A stretch of 64,000 bases of DNA from Micromonospora marina (GCF_900091565.1 NZ_FMCV01000022.1:55273-119272); one strand, 5' to 3'. Positions 14,792-23,745 are shown, counted from the first letter of the stretch. Notes: generated by a model from the letters alone, not told the origin. Numbers and translations are program-made.

Positions 14792-16189
14792 TCAGGACTT
14801 CTTCGCCTGCGGGTTGCCGAATCCGTCGTACGGCGTCCCGAGGAACGGGAAGTCGGCCAGGAACGGCGCGGTGACGTCGGCCGCGCTCAGGCCCGGCGTC
14901 ACCGCCGCCGCGGCGGCGTCCGGCCGGAACGTCTTGTCGACCAGCGGCACGGTCAGCCCGGCGATGGCGCGCAGCGCGATCGTCACGACGTCGTCGGCGG
15001 GTCGGCGGCCGTTGGGGAAGCCGGCCAGGTCGCCGCCGAGCACCCCGAACCGGTCCGGCCTGCGGCTGGGTCGGATCGCCGTGTTCAGCCGCAGCATGTC
15101 CGCCTGCACGTCGCCTGTGGTGTTGGCGAAGCCGTCGATCAGTCCGGCCGGGACGCCGGTCAGCAGGATCGCCACCAGGTCGGCGCGCGGCTTCTCGGAC
15201 TTGTTCAGCGCCTCCAGGTTGGGGAACACACCCGGGTAGAGGGCGGGCAGCAGCGCGGCCAGCTCGGGCCGCTCGACGAATCCGGCGAACCGCTTGTCCT
15301 CCGACGGCGGCAGCGTGTTCCACACGTCCTTCCTGGACATCGGCACGATGACCTCGTTGAACAACGGGTTACCGAGCCGCGACACCTGTGTGAAGGGGCC
15401 GGCGGCGGTGTCGGCGGCGACCCGGTCACCCAGCACCCGCACCTGCTGCCGGGAGGCGCTGGTCCAGACCCCGATCGTCGAGGCGCGGTCGGCGGAGCCG
15501 TAACGGGCCGCCTTGCGGCGCACCCGGCCCAGCGGCACCTGAACGGCGAGACTGTGCACGTTGAGCCGGTCCAGCGCGTTCACCGGCTCGCCCTCGGTCC
15601 GGAACAGCTTCTTGCCGGCGACGTGCAACTGCTGGAACGGCCGCAGCGTACCCAGGTCGAACACCGCGCCCAGGTCGACGAAGAAGCCGTCGGCGCGCTG
15701 GCCGGCGAAGACCTTCTCGCCGGTGGACAGCTTGAACGTCGCCTGCCGGACCAGGTTCTGGTAGTTCGGCGTGGACAGTGGTCCGACGTTGCACGGCGGG
15801 CAGGGCAGCTTGTGCGCCAGCACCCGCGCCCGGCCGTCCGCGATCCGGGTCAGCCGGTAGAACTGCCGCCGGTTCCAGTTCCTGCTCTCCAGCGACTCGA
15901 TCGGCCCGGTGTTGTAGAGAAAACTGTTCTGGTTCGTGATCTCGGTAATGAATTCGAAACGATAGGTGACGTCCGGATAACCGTCCCCGTCGTTGTCGAT
16001 GTGAATCTCGTACCGGACGTCGTCGCCGAACTCGAAGAAGTTCGGGCCGCCGGAGGGAAGCTGCAGCGGCACGTAGTTGGCGATCAACGTGACCGTGTCC
16101 GGCTGGCTCGGCGTGACGAACGCGTACAGGTCGGAACTGTCGGCGACCGGATCCTTGGCGATCTCCGGGGCCTCGCGGTGAGAGGACAT
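14792..16189 (-). CDS. DUF4331 domain protein
   Basis: This 465-residue protein begins with the family signature SSHREAPEIAKDPVADSSDLYAFVTPS and contains the acidic HIDNDGDGYPDVTYRFEF segment, which looks like a calcium-binding loop. DUF4331 proteins are widespread and usually extracellular, with unknown function. No signal peptide is visible on this one. GAAGG stands upstream of the ATG. It lies between a small Tat-exported protein and a small beta-rich protein, all on the minus strand with short gaps, which suggests an operon. Confidence 0.87.
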   Translation of the reverse strand: MSSHREAPEIAKDPVADSSDLYAFVTPSQPDTVTLIANYVPLQLPSGGPNFFEFGDDVRYEIHIDNDGDGYPDVTYRFEFITEITNQNSFLYNTGPIESLESRNWNRRQFYRLTRIADGRARVLAHKLPCPPCNVGPLSTPNYQNLVRQATFKLSTGEKVFAGQRADGFFVDLGAVFDLGTLRPFQQLHVAGKKLFRTEGEPVNALDRLNVHSLAVQVPLGRVRRKAARYGSADRASTIGVWTSASRQQVRVLGDRVAADTAAGPFTQVSRLGNPLFNEVIVPMSRKDVWNTLPPSEDKRFAGFVERPELAALLPALYPGVFPNLEALNKSEKPRADLVAILLTGVPAGLIDGFANTTGDVQADMLRLNTAIRPSRRPDRFGVLGGDLAGFPNGRRPADDVVTIALRAIAGLTVPLVDKTFRPDAAAAAVTPGLSAADVTAPFLADFPFLGTPYDGFGNPQAKKS

Positions 16190-16260
16190 GGCGGACGCAC
16201 CTTCGTCGGGGAACGGAAAGCGGAACCGGCGCCGGGAGCCCGCGCCGGCGGAGGGTGGGA

Positions 16261-16554
16261 TCAGCGCCGGCCGGCGGCGCGCACCAGACGGTCGGCCAGG
16301 CCGCGATCGCGTACCTCGACCCGGTCGGTGCCGACGAAGACGTCCATGACGCCGGCTGCGGCGTCACGGAGATGGACCACTATCGGCTCGTCGCCCCGGC
16401 TCGCCGTAGGGGCGTTCTGCGCGGCGGACAGGCCCGGCACGGTGAGGGCGGCGGCGCCCAGTGTCGCGCTCGCCGCGGCGGTGAGCGTCTGCCTGCGGGT
16501 CAACCGCTTCCAGGTCCGCCGCTTCGGCGCGTCGGTGGTGTCGTCAGTGCTCAT
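16261..16554 (-). CDS. Small Tat-exported protein of unknown function
   Basis: This 97-residue protein has a twin-arginine signal (LTRRQTLTAAASATLGAAAL) and a probable AxA cleavage near residue 45. The mature part is only about 50 residues (DEPIVVHLRDAAAGVMDVFV) with a basic tail. GGAGAGG upstream of the ATG at 16554 supports the start. It is the first gene of a three-gene run with the DUF4331 gene. Tat export of so small a protein suggests folding before export or co-export with a partner. Function unknown. Confidence 0.75.
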   Translation of the reverse strand: MSTDDTTDAPKRRTWKRLTRRQTLTAAASATLGAAALTVPGLSAAQNAPTASRGDEPIVVHLRDAAAGVMDVFVGTDRVEVRDRGLADRLVRAAGRR

Positions 16555-16633
16555 CGGCAGCCTCTCCGGACCGGCGCCGCAGCGCCGCAGCGGGCCGGGC
16601 ACCCGGACACCGCCGGGCCCCGGTTCGGGGTTA

Positions 16634-16665
16634 CCGGCGGCGGTCCTCGCCGAAACCGCCGCCGG
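16634..16665 (-). terminator. Hairpin downstream of fbiC
   Basis: CCGGCGGCGGT and ACCGCCGCCGG form a perfect 11-pair stem with a ten-base loop, 40 bases beyond the fbiC stop. There is no T-tract. It separates fbiC from the exported-protein operon that starts at 16554. Confidence 0.55.
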
Positions 16666-16704
16666 CATCCACAGGTACGGCGGGCGGCGGGGGAAGGTTC
16701 GACC

Positions 16705-19230
16705 TCAGGCGCGGGCGTGACCGTACGCGGTCGTCCGCTTGCGGAACGGCCGGCCGGCGGCCGTGGCGACGGCCCGCAACTGCTCCTCGGTACGCGCCGA
16801 GCCGTTGCCCGAGCCGGCCATCCGGGAGATCGTCTCCTCCATCAGCGTGCCGCCCAGGTCGTTGCAGCCGCCGCGCAGCATCTCCACCGTGCCCGCGTCG
16901 CCGAGCTTCACCCAGGAGCACTGGATGTTGTCGATCCGGCCGTGCAGCAGCAGCCGGGCCATCGCGTGCACCGCCCGGTTCTCCCGCCAGGTCGGACCCG
17001 GGCGGGCGAGGCCGGCCAGGTAGATCGGCGCGTTGGTGTGCACGAACGGCAGCGCCACGAACTCGGTGAACCCGCCGGTACGGTCCTGCACCCCGGCCAG
17101 CACCCGGAAATGGGCCAGCCACTGGGTCGGGTGGTCCACGTGGCCGTACATCATCGTGGAGCTGGACCGGATGCCCAGCTCGTGCGCCGTGCTCACCACG
17201 TCGACCCAGGCGGAGGCCGGCAGTTTGCCCTTGGTGAGCACCCAGCGCACGTCGTCGTCGAGGATCTCGGCGGCGGTCCCCGGGATGGTGTCCAGCCCGG
17301 CCTCGCGGAGCTGGAGCAGCCACTCCCGCACCGGCACCCCGGCCTTCGCGGCGGCGGTGGCGATCTCCATCGGGGAGAACGCGTGCACGTGTATGTCCGG
17401 CACCCGCGCCTTGATCGCCCGCACGATGTCGGCGTAGCCGGTCACCGGCATCTTCGGGTCGATGCCGCCCTGCAGGCAGACCTCGGTCGCGCCGGCCGTC
17501 CACGCCTCCTCGGCCCGGTCGGCGACCTGTTCCAGGGAGAGCCGGAACGCGTCGGCGTCGCTCTCCCGCTGGGCGAACGCGCAGAACCGGCAGCCCACGT
17601 AGCAGACGTTCGTGAAATTGATGTTGCGGTTGACCACGTAGGTCACGTCGTCGCCGACCGCGTCCCGGCGCGCGTCGTCGGCCAGCCGGCACAGCTCGTC
17701 GAGTGCCGGGCCGTCCGCGCCGAACAGCGCCAGCGCCTTGGCCTCGTGCGCCGGCGTCAGCAGCGCGGCCGGGTCGCCCGCTGCGAGCCGCAGGCCCGCG
17801 CGCAGGTCGGCGTCCGCGCCACCACCCACTGGTACGCCCGCGCGTGCCTCCGGCGCCACCTTACCGGCCACCTCGGCCCAGTCGCCGTACACGCTGTCGA
17901 AGTCGCCCCGCCGGTCGTCGGTCCGGCCGGAGACGTCGATGGTGACGTGCAGGTCGGTGCGGCCACCGTAGACCTCCTCCGGCTCCTGCCAGGGCCGTCC
18001 CACCGGGCGGGCCGCCTCGACCGCGAGCCCGGTGGCCGGGTCGGCGAGCGCGCTGACGTGCGGCAGCACGCGCGGATCCAGCCACGGCTCGCCCGCCCGG
18101 ACGTACTCCGGGTAGACGGTCAGCCGCTCCCGCAGCGTGAACCCGGCACCCGCGGTGCGCGCCGCCAGCTCGTCCAGGTGCGGCCAGGGCCGCTCGGGGT
18201 TGACGTGGTCCGGCGTGACCGGGGAGACGCCGCCCCAGTCGTCGATGCCCGCGCGCAGCAGCAGGTCGTACTCGCCCGCGATGAGGTTCGGCGGCGCCTG
18301 GATCCGGGCCTTCGGGCCGAGCAGCACCCGGGCCACCGCCACCGTGGCGGCCAGGTCGTGCAGCTCCGCGTCGGGCATGCCGCGCATCGCGGTGTCCGGC
18401 TTGGCGCGGAAGTTCTGCACGATCACCTCCTGGAGGTGGCCGTACTCCCGCATCGCCCGGCGGATCGCGAAGATCGCGTCGACCCGCTCGGCCCGGTTCT
18501 CGCCGATGCCGATCAGGATGCCGGTGGTGAACGGCACCCCGACCCGGCCGGCGTCGTCGAGCACCCGCAGGCGTACCGCCGGTTCCTTGTCCGGCGAACC
18601 GTGATGCGGGCCGCCCGGTTCGGACCAGAGCCGGGTGGCGGTGGTCTCCAGCATCATGCCCATGCTGGGCGCGACCGGCTTGAGCCGCTGCAACTCCGAC
18701 CAGGTGAGCACGCCCGGGTTGAGGTGGGGCAGCAGGCCGGTCTCCTCCAGCACCGCCACCGCGCAGGCGCGCAGGTAGTCCAGCGTCGAGTCGTACCCCC
18801 GCTCGTCCAGCCACCGGCGGGCCGCCGGCCACCGCTCCTCGGGCCGGTCGCCGAGCGTGAACAGCGCCTCCTTGCAGCCCTGCGCGGCGCCCTCGCGGGC
18901 GATCGCCAGCACCTCTTCGCGTTCCAGGTAGGCGGCGGGCAGCCGGTGCGGCACGGTGGCGAACGTGCAGTAGTGGCAGCGGTCCCGGCAGAGCCGGGTC
19001 AGCGGGATGAAGACCTTCTTCGAGTACGTCACCACGCCCGGCCGCCCGGCGTCGCGCAGCCCCGCGTCGCGGATGTCGGAGGCGATCCGGAGCAGTTCGT
19101 CGAGCATCGGCCCGCGAGCGGCGATCAGCGCGCCCGCCTCGCCGGCGTCGAGCGCCCGGCCGGTGGCGGCCCGCCCGAGTGCCCGCTGAATGCTCGCCTC
19201 GGTCGGTTCGGGGTCGCTGCGATCAACCAT
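16705..19230 (-). CDS. fbiC: FO synthase, bifunctional CofG/CofH (7,8-didemethyl-8-hydroxy-5-deazariboflavin synthase)
   Basis: This 841-residue double radical-SAM enzyme makes the deazaflavin FO from tyrosine and 5-amino-6-ribitylaminouracil, the first step of coenzyme F420 synthesis. Both cluster motifs are present: CRDRCHYC with cysteines 81, 85 and 88 (CofG half) and CYVGCRFC with 543, 547 and 550 (CofH half). The length matches fused actinobacterial FbiC proteins. It is transcribed alone on the minus strand, about 1.3 kb from the fbiA-fbiB pair on the other strand, so all local F420 genes are close but not in one operon. Confidence 0.96.
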   Translation of the reverse strand: MVDRSDPEPTEASIQRALGRAATGRALDAGEAGALIAARGPMLDELLRIASDIRDAGLRDAGRPGVVTYSKKVFIPLTRLCRDRCHYCTFATVPHRLPAAYLEREEVLAIAREGAAQGCKEALFTLGDRPEERWPAARRWLDERGYDSTLDYLRACAVAVLEETGLLPHLNPGVLTWSELQRLKPVAPSMGMMLETTATRLWSEPGGPHHGSPDKEPAVRLRVLDDAGRVGVPFTTGILIGIGENRAERVDAIFAIRRAMREYGHLQEVIVQNFRAKPDTAMRGMPDAELHDLAATVAVARVLLGPKARIQAPPNLIAGEYDLLLRAGIDDWGGVSPVTPDHVNPERPWPHLDELAARTAGAGFTLRERLTVYPEYVRAGEPWLDPRVLPHVSALADPATGLAVEAARPVGRPWQEPEEVYGGRTDLHVTIDVSGRTDDRRGDFDSVYGDWAEVAGKVAPEARAGVPVGGGADADLRAGLRLAAGDPAALLTPAHEAKALALFGADGPALDELCRLADDARRDAVGDDVTYVVNRNINFTNVCYVGCRFCAFAQRESDADAFRLSLEQVADRAEEAWTAGATEVCLQGGIDPKMPVTGYADIVRAIKARVPDIHVHAFSPMEIATAAAKAGVPVREWLLQLREAGLDTIPGTAAEILDDDVRWVLTKGKLPASAWVDVVSTAHELGIRSSSTMMYGHVDHPTQWLAHFRVLAGVQDRTGGFTEFVALPFVHTNAPIYLAGLARPGPTWRENRAVHAMARLLLHGRIDNIQCSWVKLGDAGTVEMLRGGCNDLGGTLMEETISRMAGSGNGSARTEEQLRAVATAAGRPFRKRTTAYGHARA

Positions 19231-19385
19231 CCGCCCAGCCTAAGCGCTGCCGGACGGCCGGATGCCCGCCCCCGGGCCCGGTCCGGGCAGCGGGACGGGC
19301 CGGGTGAGCCGCCGCACGGCGGCGGACGACAGTGGCGGACCGAGGTCGCGGCGGGCGACCACGTCCGTCGCCCGCCGCGCGGAAC

Positions 19386-20381
19386 TCATCGGGGCCGGTT
19401 CGGGTCCTCGCGGTCGAACCGCTGGGTCCGCTCGTCGTCGGCGGCCGGTGACGGCGCTCCCGGCTCGGCGGACTGGCGCGGGATCGCCTGCGTCGGGTCG
19501 GCCGACGGCGGCTGGCCGAACGGCGGCGCGGGCTGCGGCGAGCCGTACTGCGGCGCCTGCTGCGGCCCGGGGAACGGCGGGCCGGACTGCGGCGCCGACT
19601 GCGGGGCGCCAGACGGCGGGCCGGACTGCGGGGCGCCAAACGGCGGGCCGGACTGCGGGGCGCCAAACGGCGGGCCGGACTGCGGGGCGTGCGGCGGGGC
19701 CGTGTTGAACGGCGGCGCCGACTGGGGCTGGCCGTACGGGCCGGGCTGCTGCGGCCAGCCGGGCGACGGCGAGCCGGCCTGCGGGTAGCCCTGGCCGGGC
19801 TGCTGCGGGTAGCCGCCCGGACCGGGGTAGCCCTGGCCCGGCTGCTGCGGCCAGCCCGGCTGGCCCTGGCCGTACACACCCGGCTGCGGCTTGGGCTTCG
19901 GCACGTAGTAGAGCGTGCGCCAGATCTTGAACACCACGAACGCGGCGACCCCGAAGATCGCCAGCCACGCCACGCGGGTGAGCAGACCGAGGAAGGCGTC
20001 CAGCACCTCGCCGTCGGCGAGCCGGCCGACCAGCCAGATCAGGAACGTCAGCGCGCCGAACACGGCCGACACCGCGTACTCGACGAGCGCCACCTGCGTG
20101 ATCAGCTTGGCCTTGGACACGACCGGGAGGATCACGGTGGCGATCAGGACGGCGAGCACCGGCAGGACGGTCGCCTCCAAGCCGATGAAGGCGAAGTACG
20201 TGCTCCCGGCCCGGCTGGTGACCGTGCTGTAGTCGACCGGCACCAGCAGGCGCAGCAGGCCGACGAAGAGAAGCACGGCGTTGGCGCCGAGAAGGACGAG
20301 CGCTGCGAGTTCGCGCAACGGCTTGATCAACTGGCTGGCCTGCGCGGCGTCGCCGGACGCGGGCTCGGCGGGGCTGCTCAC
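19386..20381 (-). CDS. Membrane protein with a long Pro/Gly/Gln-rich tail
   Basis: This 331-residue protein has four hydrophobic segments in the N-terminal half (LAALVLLGANAVLLFVGLL, FIGLEATVLPVLAVLIATV, AVSAVFGALTFLIWLVG, VAWLAIFGVAAFVVFKIW). The low-complexity cytoplasmic or surface tail is rich in PQQPGQGYP and PQSGPPFGA repeats. Part of the tail is encoded by a 27-base tandem repeat (19615-19689). The GTG at 20381 with GGGGGAG upstream is taken as the start. It lies between fbiC and fbiA but shows no link to F420 synthesis. No named family is assigned. Confidence 0.78.
   Translation of the reverse strand: MSSPAEPASGDAAQASQLIKPLRELAALVLLGANAVLLFVGLLRLLVPVDYSTVTSRAGSTYFAFIGLEATVLPVLAVLIATVILPVVSKAKLITQVALVEYAVSAVFGALTFLIWLVGRLADGEVLDAFLGLLTRVAWLAIFGVAAFVVFKIWRTLYYVPKPKPQPGVYGQGQPGWPQQPGQGYPGPGGYPQQPGQGYPQAGSPSPGWPQQPGPYGQPQSAPPFNTAPPHAPQSGPPFGAPQSGPPFGAPQSGPPSGAPQSAPQSGPPFPGPQQAPQYGSPQPAPPFGQPPSADPTQAIPRQSAEPGAPSPAADDERTQRFDREDPNRPR
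19615..19689. repeat. 27-base tandem repeat inside the Pro-rich membrane protein
   Basis: Two identical 27-base units at 19615-19641 and 19642-19668, beginning GGCGGGCCGGACTGC, are followed by a third partial unit of 21 bases; a degenerate unit precedes them. The period is nine codons, so copy changes keep the reading frame and vary only the number of FGAPQSGPP repeats. This is a likely site of strain-to-strain length variation. Confidence 0.85.
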
Positions 20382-20480
20382 GGACTCCCCCAGGGGACGA
20401 AAACGGACAGTTGCCGAAGTGAGCGTAGTCTCTCCGGCCACCGGACGATCGACGGCGGCGCGTGCGGAAGGATGGACGCC

Positions 20481-21428
20481 ATGCGCATCGTGGTACTGAC
20501 CGGCGGCATCGGGGGTGCCCGCTTCCTGCTCGGCGTGCGGGCGTACGCCCGCCAGGTGGGCGCCGACGTGACCGCAGTGGTGAACGTCGGCGACGATCTG
20601 CTGCTGCACGGGCTGAAGGTCTGCCCCGATTTGGACAGCGTGCTCTACACGCTCGGCGGCGGCGCCGACCCGGAACGGGGCTGGGGCCGGGCGGGCGAGA
20701 CGTGGACGGTGAAGGACGAACTGGCCGCGTACGGCGCGGAGCCGAGCTGGTTCGGCCTGGGCGACAAGGACGTCGCCACCCACCTGGTACGCACCCAGAT
20801 GCTCAACGCCGGTTACCCGCTGTCCCAGGTCACCGAGGCGCTGGCGGCCCGCTGGCAGCCGGGCGTACGGCTGCTGCCCGCCACCGACGACCGCCTGGAG
20901 ACCCATGCCGTCGTCATCGACGAGCAGGGCCGCCGGGCGATCCACTTCCAGGAGTGGTGGGTACGGTATCGGGCCGGCGTACCGACCGACCGGTTCGTCT
21001 TCGTCGGCGCCGACACGGCGAAGCCCGCGCCCGGCGTGGTCGAGGCCGTCGCCGCCGCGGACGTGGTGCTGATCGCGCCGAGCAACCCGGTGGTGAGCAT
21101 CGCCCCGGTGCTGGCGGTGCCCGGGCTGCGCGAAGCGGTGGCCGGCGGACCGGCCCCGGTCGTCGGCGTGTCGCCGATCATCGGCGGCGCGCCGGTACGC
21201 GGCATGGCGGACCGCTGCCTCGCAGTGCTCGGGGTGGAGTGCAGCGCGGCGGGCGTGGGCGGCCTCTACGGCGCCCGGTCGGCGGGCGGGCTGCTCGACG
21301 GGTGGCTCGTCGCGCCGGAGGACGAGGGCACGGTGGTGCCGGACGTGACCGTCCGCGCGGCGCCGCTGCGGATGACCGACGAGGCGACGACCGTCGCGAT
21401 GGTGCGCGCCGCGCTGGAGTTGGTGTGA
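20481..21428 (+). CDS. fbiA: 2-phospho-L-lactate/phosphoenolpyruvate transferase (CofD/FbiA)
   Basis: This 315-residue enzyme transfers the phospho-lactate or phosphoenolpyruvate moiety from its GDP-activated form to FO, giving (dehydro-)F420-0. The N-terminal nucleotide-binding motif TGGIGGAR is at 7-14, and the NVGDDLLLHGLKVCPDLDS stretch is typical of CofD. The ATG at 20481 is preferred over an in-frame ATG nine bases upstream because MRIVVLTGG is the normal family start and AGGA is well placed. It overlaps fbiB by four bases (GTGA), so the two are translated together. Confidence 0.95.
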   Translation: MRIVVLTGGIGGARFLLGVRAYARQVGADVTAVVNVGDDLLLHGLKVCPDLDSVLYTLGGGADPERGWGRAGETWTVKDELAAYGAEPSWFGLGDKDVATHLVRTQMLNAGYPLSQVTEALAARWQPGVRLLPATDDRLETHAVVIDEQGRRAIHFQEWWVRYRAGVPTDRFVFVGADTAKPAPGVVEAVAAADVVLIAPSNPVVSIAPVLAVPGLREAVAGGPAPVVGVSPIIGGAPVRGMADRCLAVLGVECSAAGVGGLYGARSAGGLLDGWLVAPEDEGTVVPDVTVRAAPLRMTDEATTVAMVRAALELV

Positions 21429-22510
21429 GGCTGGAGATCCTGCCGGTGCCCGGCATCGGTGACGTGACCGAGGGCGACGACCTGGCGGCGCTGATCACCG
21501 GCGCGGCGCCCTGGCTGCGCGACCACGACGTGCTCGTGGTCACCAGCAAGATCGTGTCCAAGGCGGAGGGCCGGCTGGTCGACGTGCCGGCCGACGGCCC
21601 GGAACGGCTCGCCGAGCGGGACCGGATCGTGGCCGGGGAGACCGCCCGGGTGGTGGCGGCCCGGGGCGCGACCCGGATCGTGCAGACCCACCACGGGTTC
21701 GTGATGGCCTCTGCCGGCATCGACGCCTCGAACGTGGACAAGACCCGGCTGGTGCTGCTGCCGGTCGACCCGGACGCGTCCGCCCGGGCCCTGCGGGTCG
21801 CGTTGCGCGACCGGTACGGCCTCGACGTCGCCGTCGTCGTCAGCGACACGATGGGACGCCCGTGGCGCAACGGGCTCACCGACGTGGCACTCGGGGTGGC
21901 CGGCATGCCGGCGATCCGCGACCACCGGGGCGAGGTCGACCCGTACGGCAACGAGCTGTTCGTCACCCAGATGGCGGTGGTCGACGAACTGGCCGCCGCC
22001 GGTGAGCTGATCAAGGGCAAGTGCGATCAGGTGCCGGTCGCGGTGGTCAGGGGGTACCTCGCCGCGACCCGGGACGACGACGAAGGCGCCCGCGCGCTCG
22101 TCCGCGACGCCTCGATGGACCTGTTCTCCCTCGGTACGGCCGAGGCGCGCGCCGCCGGCCTGCGGGCGGCGGCGACGCTGCCGGACCGGACCGGACCCGA
22201 GCCCGCCGACCCGGCCGCGGTGCGGCGGGCGATCGACGCGGTCGCCGACGCGGTCGCCGCGGGCACGGTGTTCACCCACGTCACCGACGACGAGGTGCGC
22301 GCCGGGCTCGCCGACACGGTGCCCGGCTGGCCCGCCTCGGCCACCGGTCTGCTGCTCGGCGCGGCGCCAGCTCCGGTCGACCCGGCGGACCTGGTCCGGT
22401 TCGGCGCGGACCTGCAACGCCTGCGCGCCGCGCTGGCCGCCGAGGGGATCGACTCGACGTTGCTCCCGCCCCCGTCCGGCAGCACCGCGAGCGCCACACT
22501 GGCGCTCTGA
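21425..22510 (+). CDS. fbiB: Coenzyme F420-0:L-glutamate ligase without the full nitroreductase domain
   Basis: This GTP-dependent ligase adds glutamates to F420-0. Residues 1-245 follow the CofE domain (VPGIGDVTEGDD, VVTSKIVSKAEGR, VSDTMGRPWRNGLTDVALG). At 361 residues it is about 90 shorter than the two-domain FbiB of mycobacteria and streptomycetes. The C-terminal 115 residues, Ala- and Asp-rich, do not show the FMN-binding nitroreductase pattern that reduces dehydro-F420-0 in those proteins. So that reduction should be done by another protein here, or the tail is a degenerate remnant. It starts with GTG inside the fbiA stop. Confidence 0.92.
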   Translation: MRLEILPVPGIGDVTEGDDLAALITGAAPWLRDHDVLVVTSKIVSKAEGRLVDVPADGPERLAERDRIVAGETARVVAARGATRIVQTHHGFVMASAGIDASNVDKTRLVLLPVDPDASARALRVALRDRYGLDVAVVVSDTMGRPWRNGLTDVALGVAGMPAIRDHRGEVDPYGNELFVTQMAVVDELAAAGELIKGKCDQVPVAVVRGYLAATRDDDEGARALVRDASMDLFSLGTAEARAAGLRAAATLPDRTGPEPADPAAVRRAIDAVADAVAAGTVFTHVTDDEVRAGLADTVPGWPASATGLLLGAAPAPVDPADLVRFGADLQRLRAALAAEGIDSTLLPPPSGSTASATLAL

Positions 22511-22517
22511 CTCCGAC

Positions 22518-22550
22518 GGGCCGGGTCAGGCGTCGAGGACGGCCCGGCCC
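22518..22550. terminator. Hairpin overlapping the end of the ArsR-type gene, convergent with fbiB
   Basis: GGGCCGGG and CCCGGCCC form an eight-pair stem around a 17-base loop, starting eight bases after the fbiB stop and extending into the last codons of the convergent regulator gene. It may terminate fbiB. Confidence 0.4.
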
Positions 22551-23515
22551 AGCGGCGTGAGCGTGTGCAGGACGGTGTTTCGGTCACGCTGGCTGACCAG
22601 CAGCCCCGCATTGCGCAGCACAGTGGTGTGCTGGCTGGCCGCGGCGGCGGAGATGCGCAGCCGGCGTGCCATCTCGCCGGTGGTGCAGCCCTCGTCGGCG
22701 GCCTGGAGCACCCGGGAGCGGGTACGGCCGATCAGGGCGGCGAGCGCCTCGCCCTGCGGCGACGCGGCGGGGCCGGACGCGGGCGTCAGGCCGGCGAGCC
22801 GGTCGACCGGGTAGACCAGCACCGGTGGCAGCGTCGGGTCGACCAGCGCCACCGGGGTACGCGAGCAGAAGAACGACGGCACGAGCAGCAGTCCCCGGCC
22901 GTCCAGGTGCAGTTCCCGGGTGTCCGGGTAGTCGAGCACCTCCAGCACCCCGGAGGCCCAGCGCATGTTCGGCCGCAGGCTGGCCAGCAGCCCTTCGGCG
23001 CCGCCGTCGAGCATGGCACGGGCCCGCCGGGCCCGGTCCGCCTCGACCGCCGCCTGCACCCGGGACCAGTACGGCTTGACCGCGAGCGACTGGTATCGCG
23101 CCATGGCGTCGGTGAGGTGGTGCAGCGTCTCCGGTTCGCCACGGGCGAGCGCGGTGGCCGAGGACGGGAGCGGGGTCTCCCCGGCGAGCAGCGTCAGGTC
23201 CCGGCGCAGCATGTCCACAGAGGTGCCCCGGACCGCGTCCAGCCCCGCCTCGAGGCCCTCCCGGCTGGCGAACGGGGTGAGGAAGTCGGGGAAGTAGCCG
23301 CGTGGCGGGTTGAGCGCGAACAGCAGACGGTACTGCTCGGCGTCGGTGTCGGTCCGCAGTCCGTGCGCCACGGCGCGCCGCCACGTGGTCATCATCGGGT
23401 CCCGGCTGCGCCCCTGGAGCAGGTGCAGGCTGAGGACCAGCTCCCAGAGCGGGTCCGCGGCCGGCGCGACCCGGGTCCGCAGGACGTCCTCGTCCGAGAA
23501 AATGATCTTCAACAT
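22526..23515 (-). CDS. ArsR-type winged-helix regulator with a large N-terminal domain
   Basis: This 329-residue protein has its helix-turn-helix at the C-terminus, residues about 265-325 (RSRVLQAADEGCTTGEMARRL, SAAAASQHTTVLRNAGLLVSQRD), as in ArsR proteins. The long N-terminal region (WELVLSLHLLQGRSRDPMM; DTRELHLDGRGLLLVPSFF) matches actinobacterial DUF5937-type regulators of unknown ligand. The ATG at 23515 starts the usual MLKIIFSDEDVLRTRVAP. The gene is convergent with fbiB. No target is evident; the gap upstream contains a very stable hairpin at 23691-23745. Confidence 0.82.
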   Translation of the reverse strand: MLKIIFSDEDVLRTRVAPAADPLWELVLSLHLLQGRSRDPMMTTWRRAVAHGLRTDTDAEQYRLLFALNPPRGYFPDFLTPFASREGLEAGLDAVRGTSVDMLRRDLTLLAGETPLPSSATALARGEPETLHHLTDAMARYQSLAVKPYWSRVQAAVEADRARRARAMLDGGAEGLLASLRPNMRWASGVLEVLDYPDTRELHLDGRGLLLVPSFFCSRTPVALVDPTLPPVLVYPVDRLAGLTPASGPAASPQGEALAALIGRTRSRVLQAADEGCTTGEMARRLRISAAAASQHTTVLRNAGLLVSQRDRNTVLHTLTPLGRAVLDA

Positions 23516-23690
23516 GGATCGCTCCCGTGCGGACGGCGGGGGTGCCCGCCACACTTCGCACTGTACCCGCCGGTACTAACCTCCATCTTTAAGCGTCAGG
23601 TGAAAGACCTCGACGCTGGGCGGGCCGGTTCGGCAAACTCTCTGTTGCCTGCCGACGCCGGGACGCAACGTCGACCCGGCCGACGGGCGT

Positions 23691-23745
23691 GGCCGGGTGG
23701 CACCACGAGGGTCTGCGGCATCAGCCGCAGGGGTGCCACCCGGCC
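23691..23745. other. Nested perfect cruciform in the gap before the Nudix gene
   Basis: The outer arms GGCCGGGTGGCACC and GGTGCCACCCGGCC pair over 14 bases without mismatch. Inside them CTGCGGC and GCCGCAG pair over seven bases with an ATCA loop. The element lies in the 462-base gap 23516-23977, which has no supported gene, about 175 bases upstream of the regulator start and 60 bases from an IS200/IS605-type end relic. Alternatives are a terminator, a regulatory RNA, or the left end of a small non-autonomous element. The sequence does not decide between them. Confidence 0.6.

Noticed and set aside
19615..19689. Regular repeats considered as a CRISPR array
   Set aside because: The units are contiguous with no spacers, have a nine-codon period and lie in frame within a Pro-rich coding region.
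16255..19788. 1177-residue plus-strand open frame over fbiC
   Set aside because: It is an antisense shadow of fbiC with no recognisable domain; the minus-strand frame has both radical-SAM motifs.
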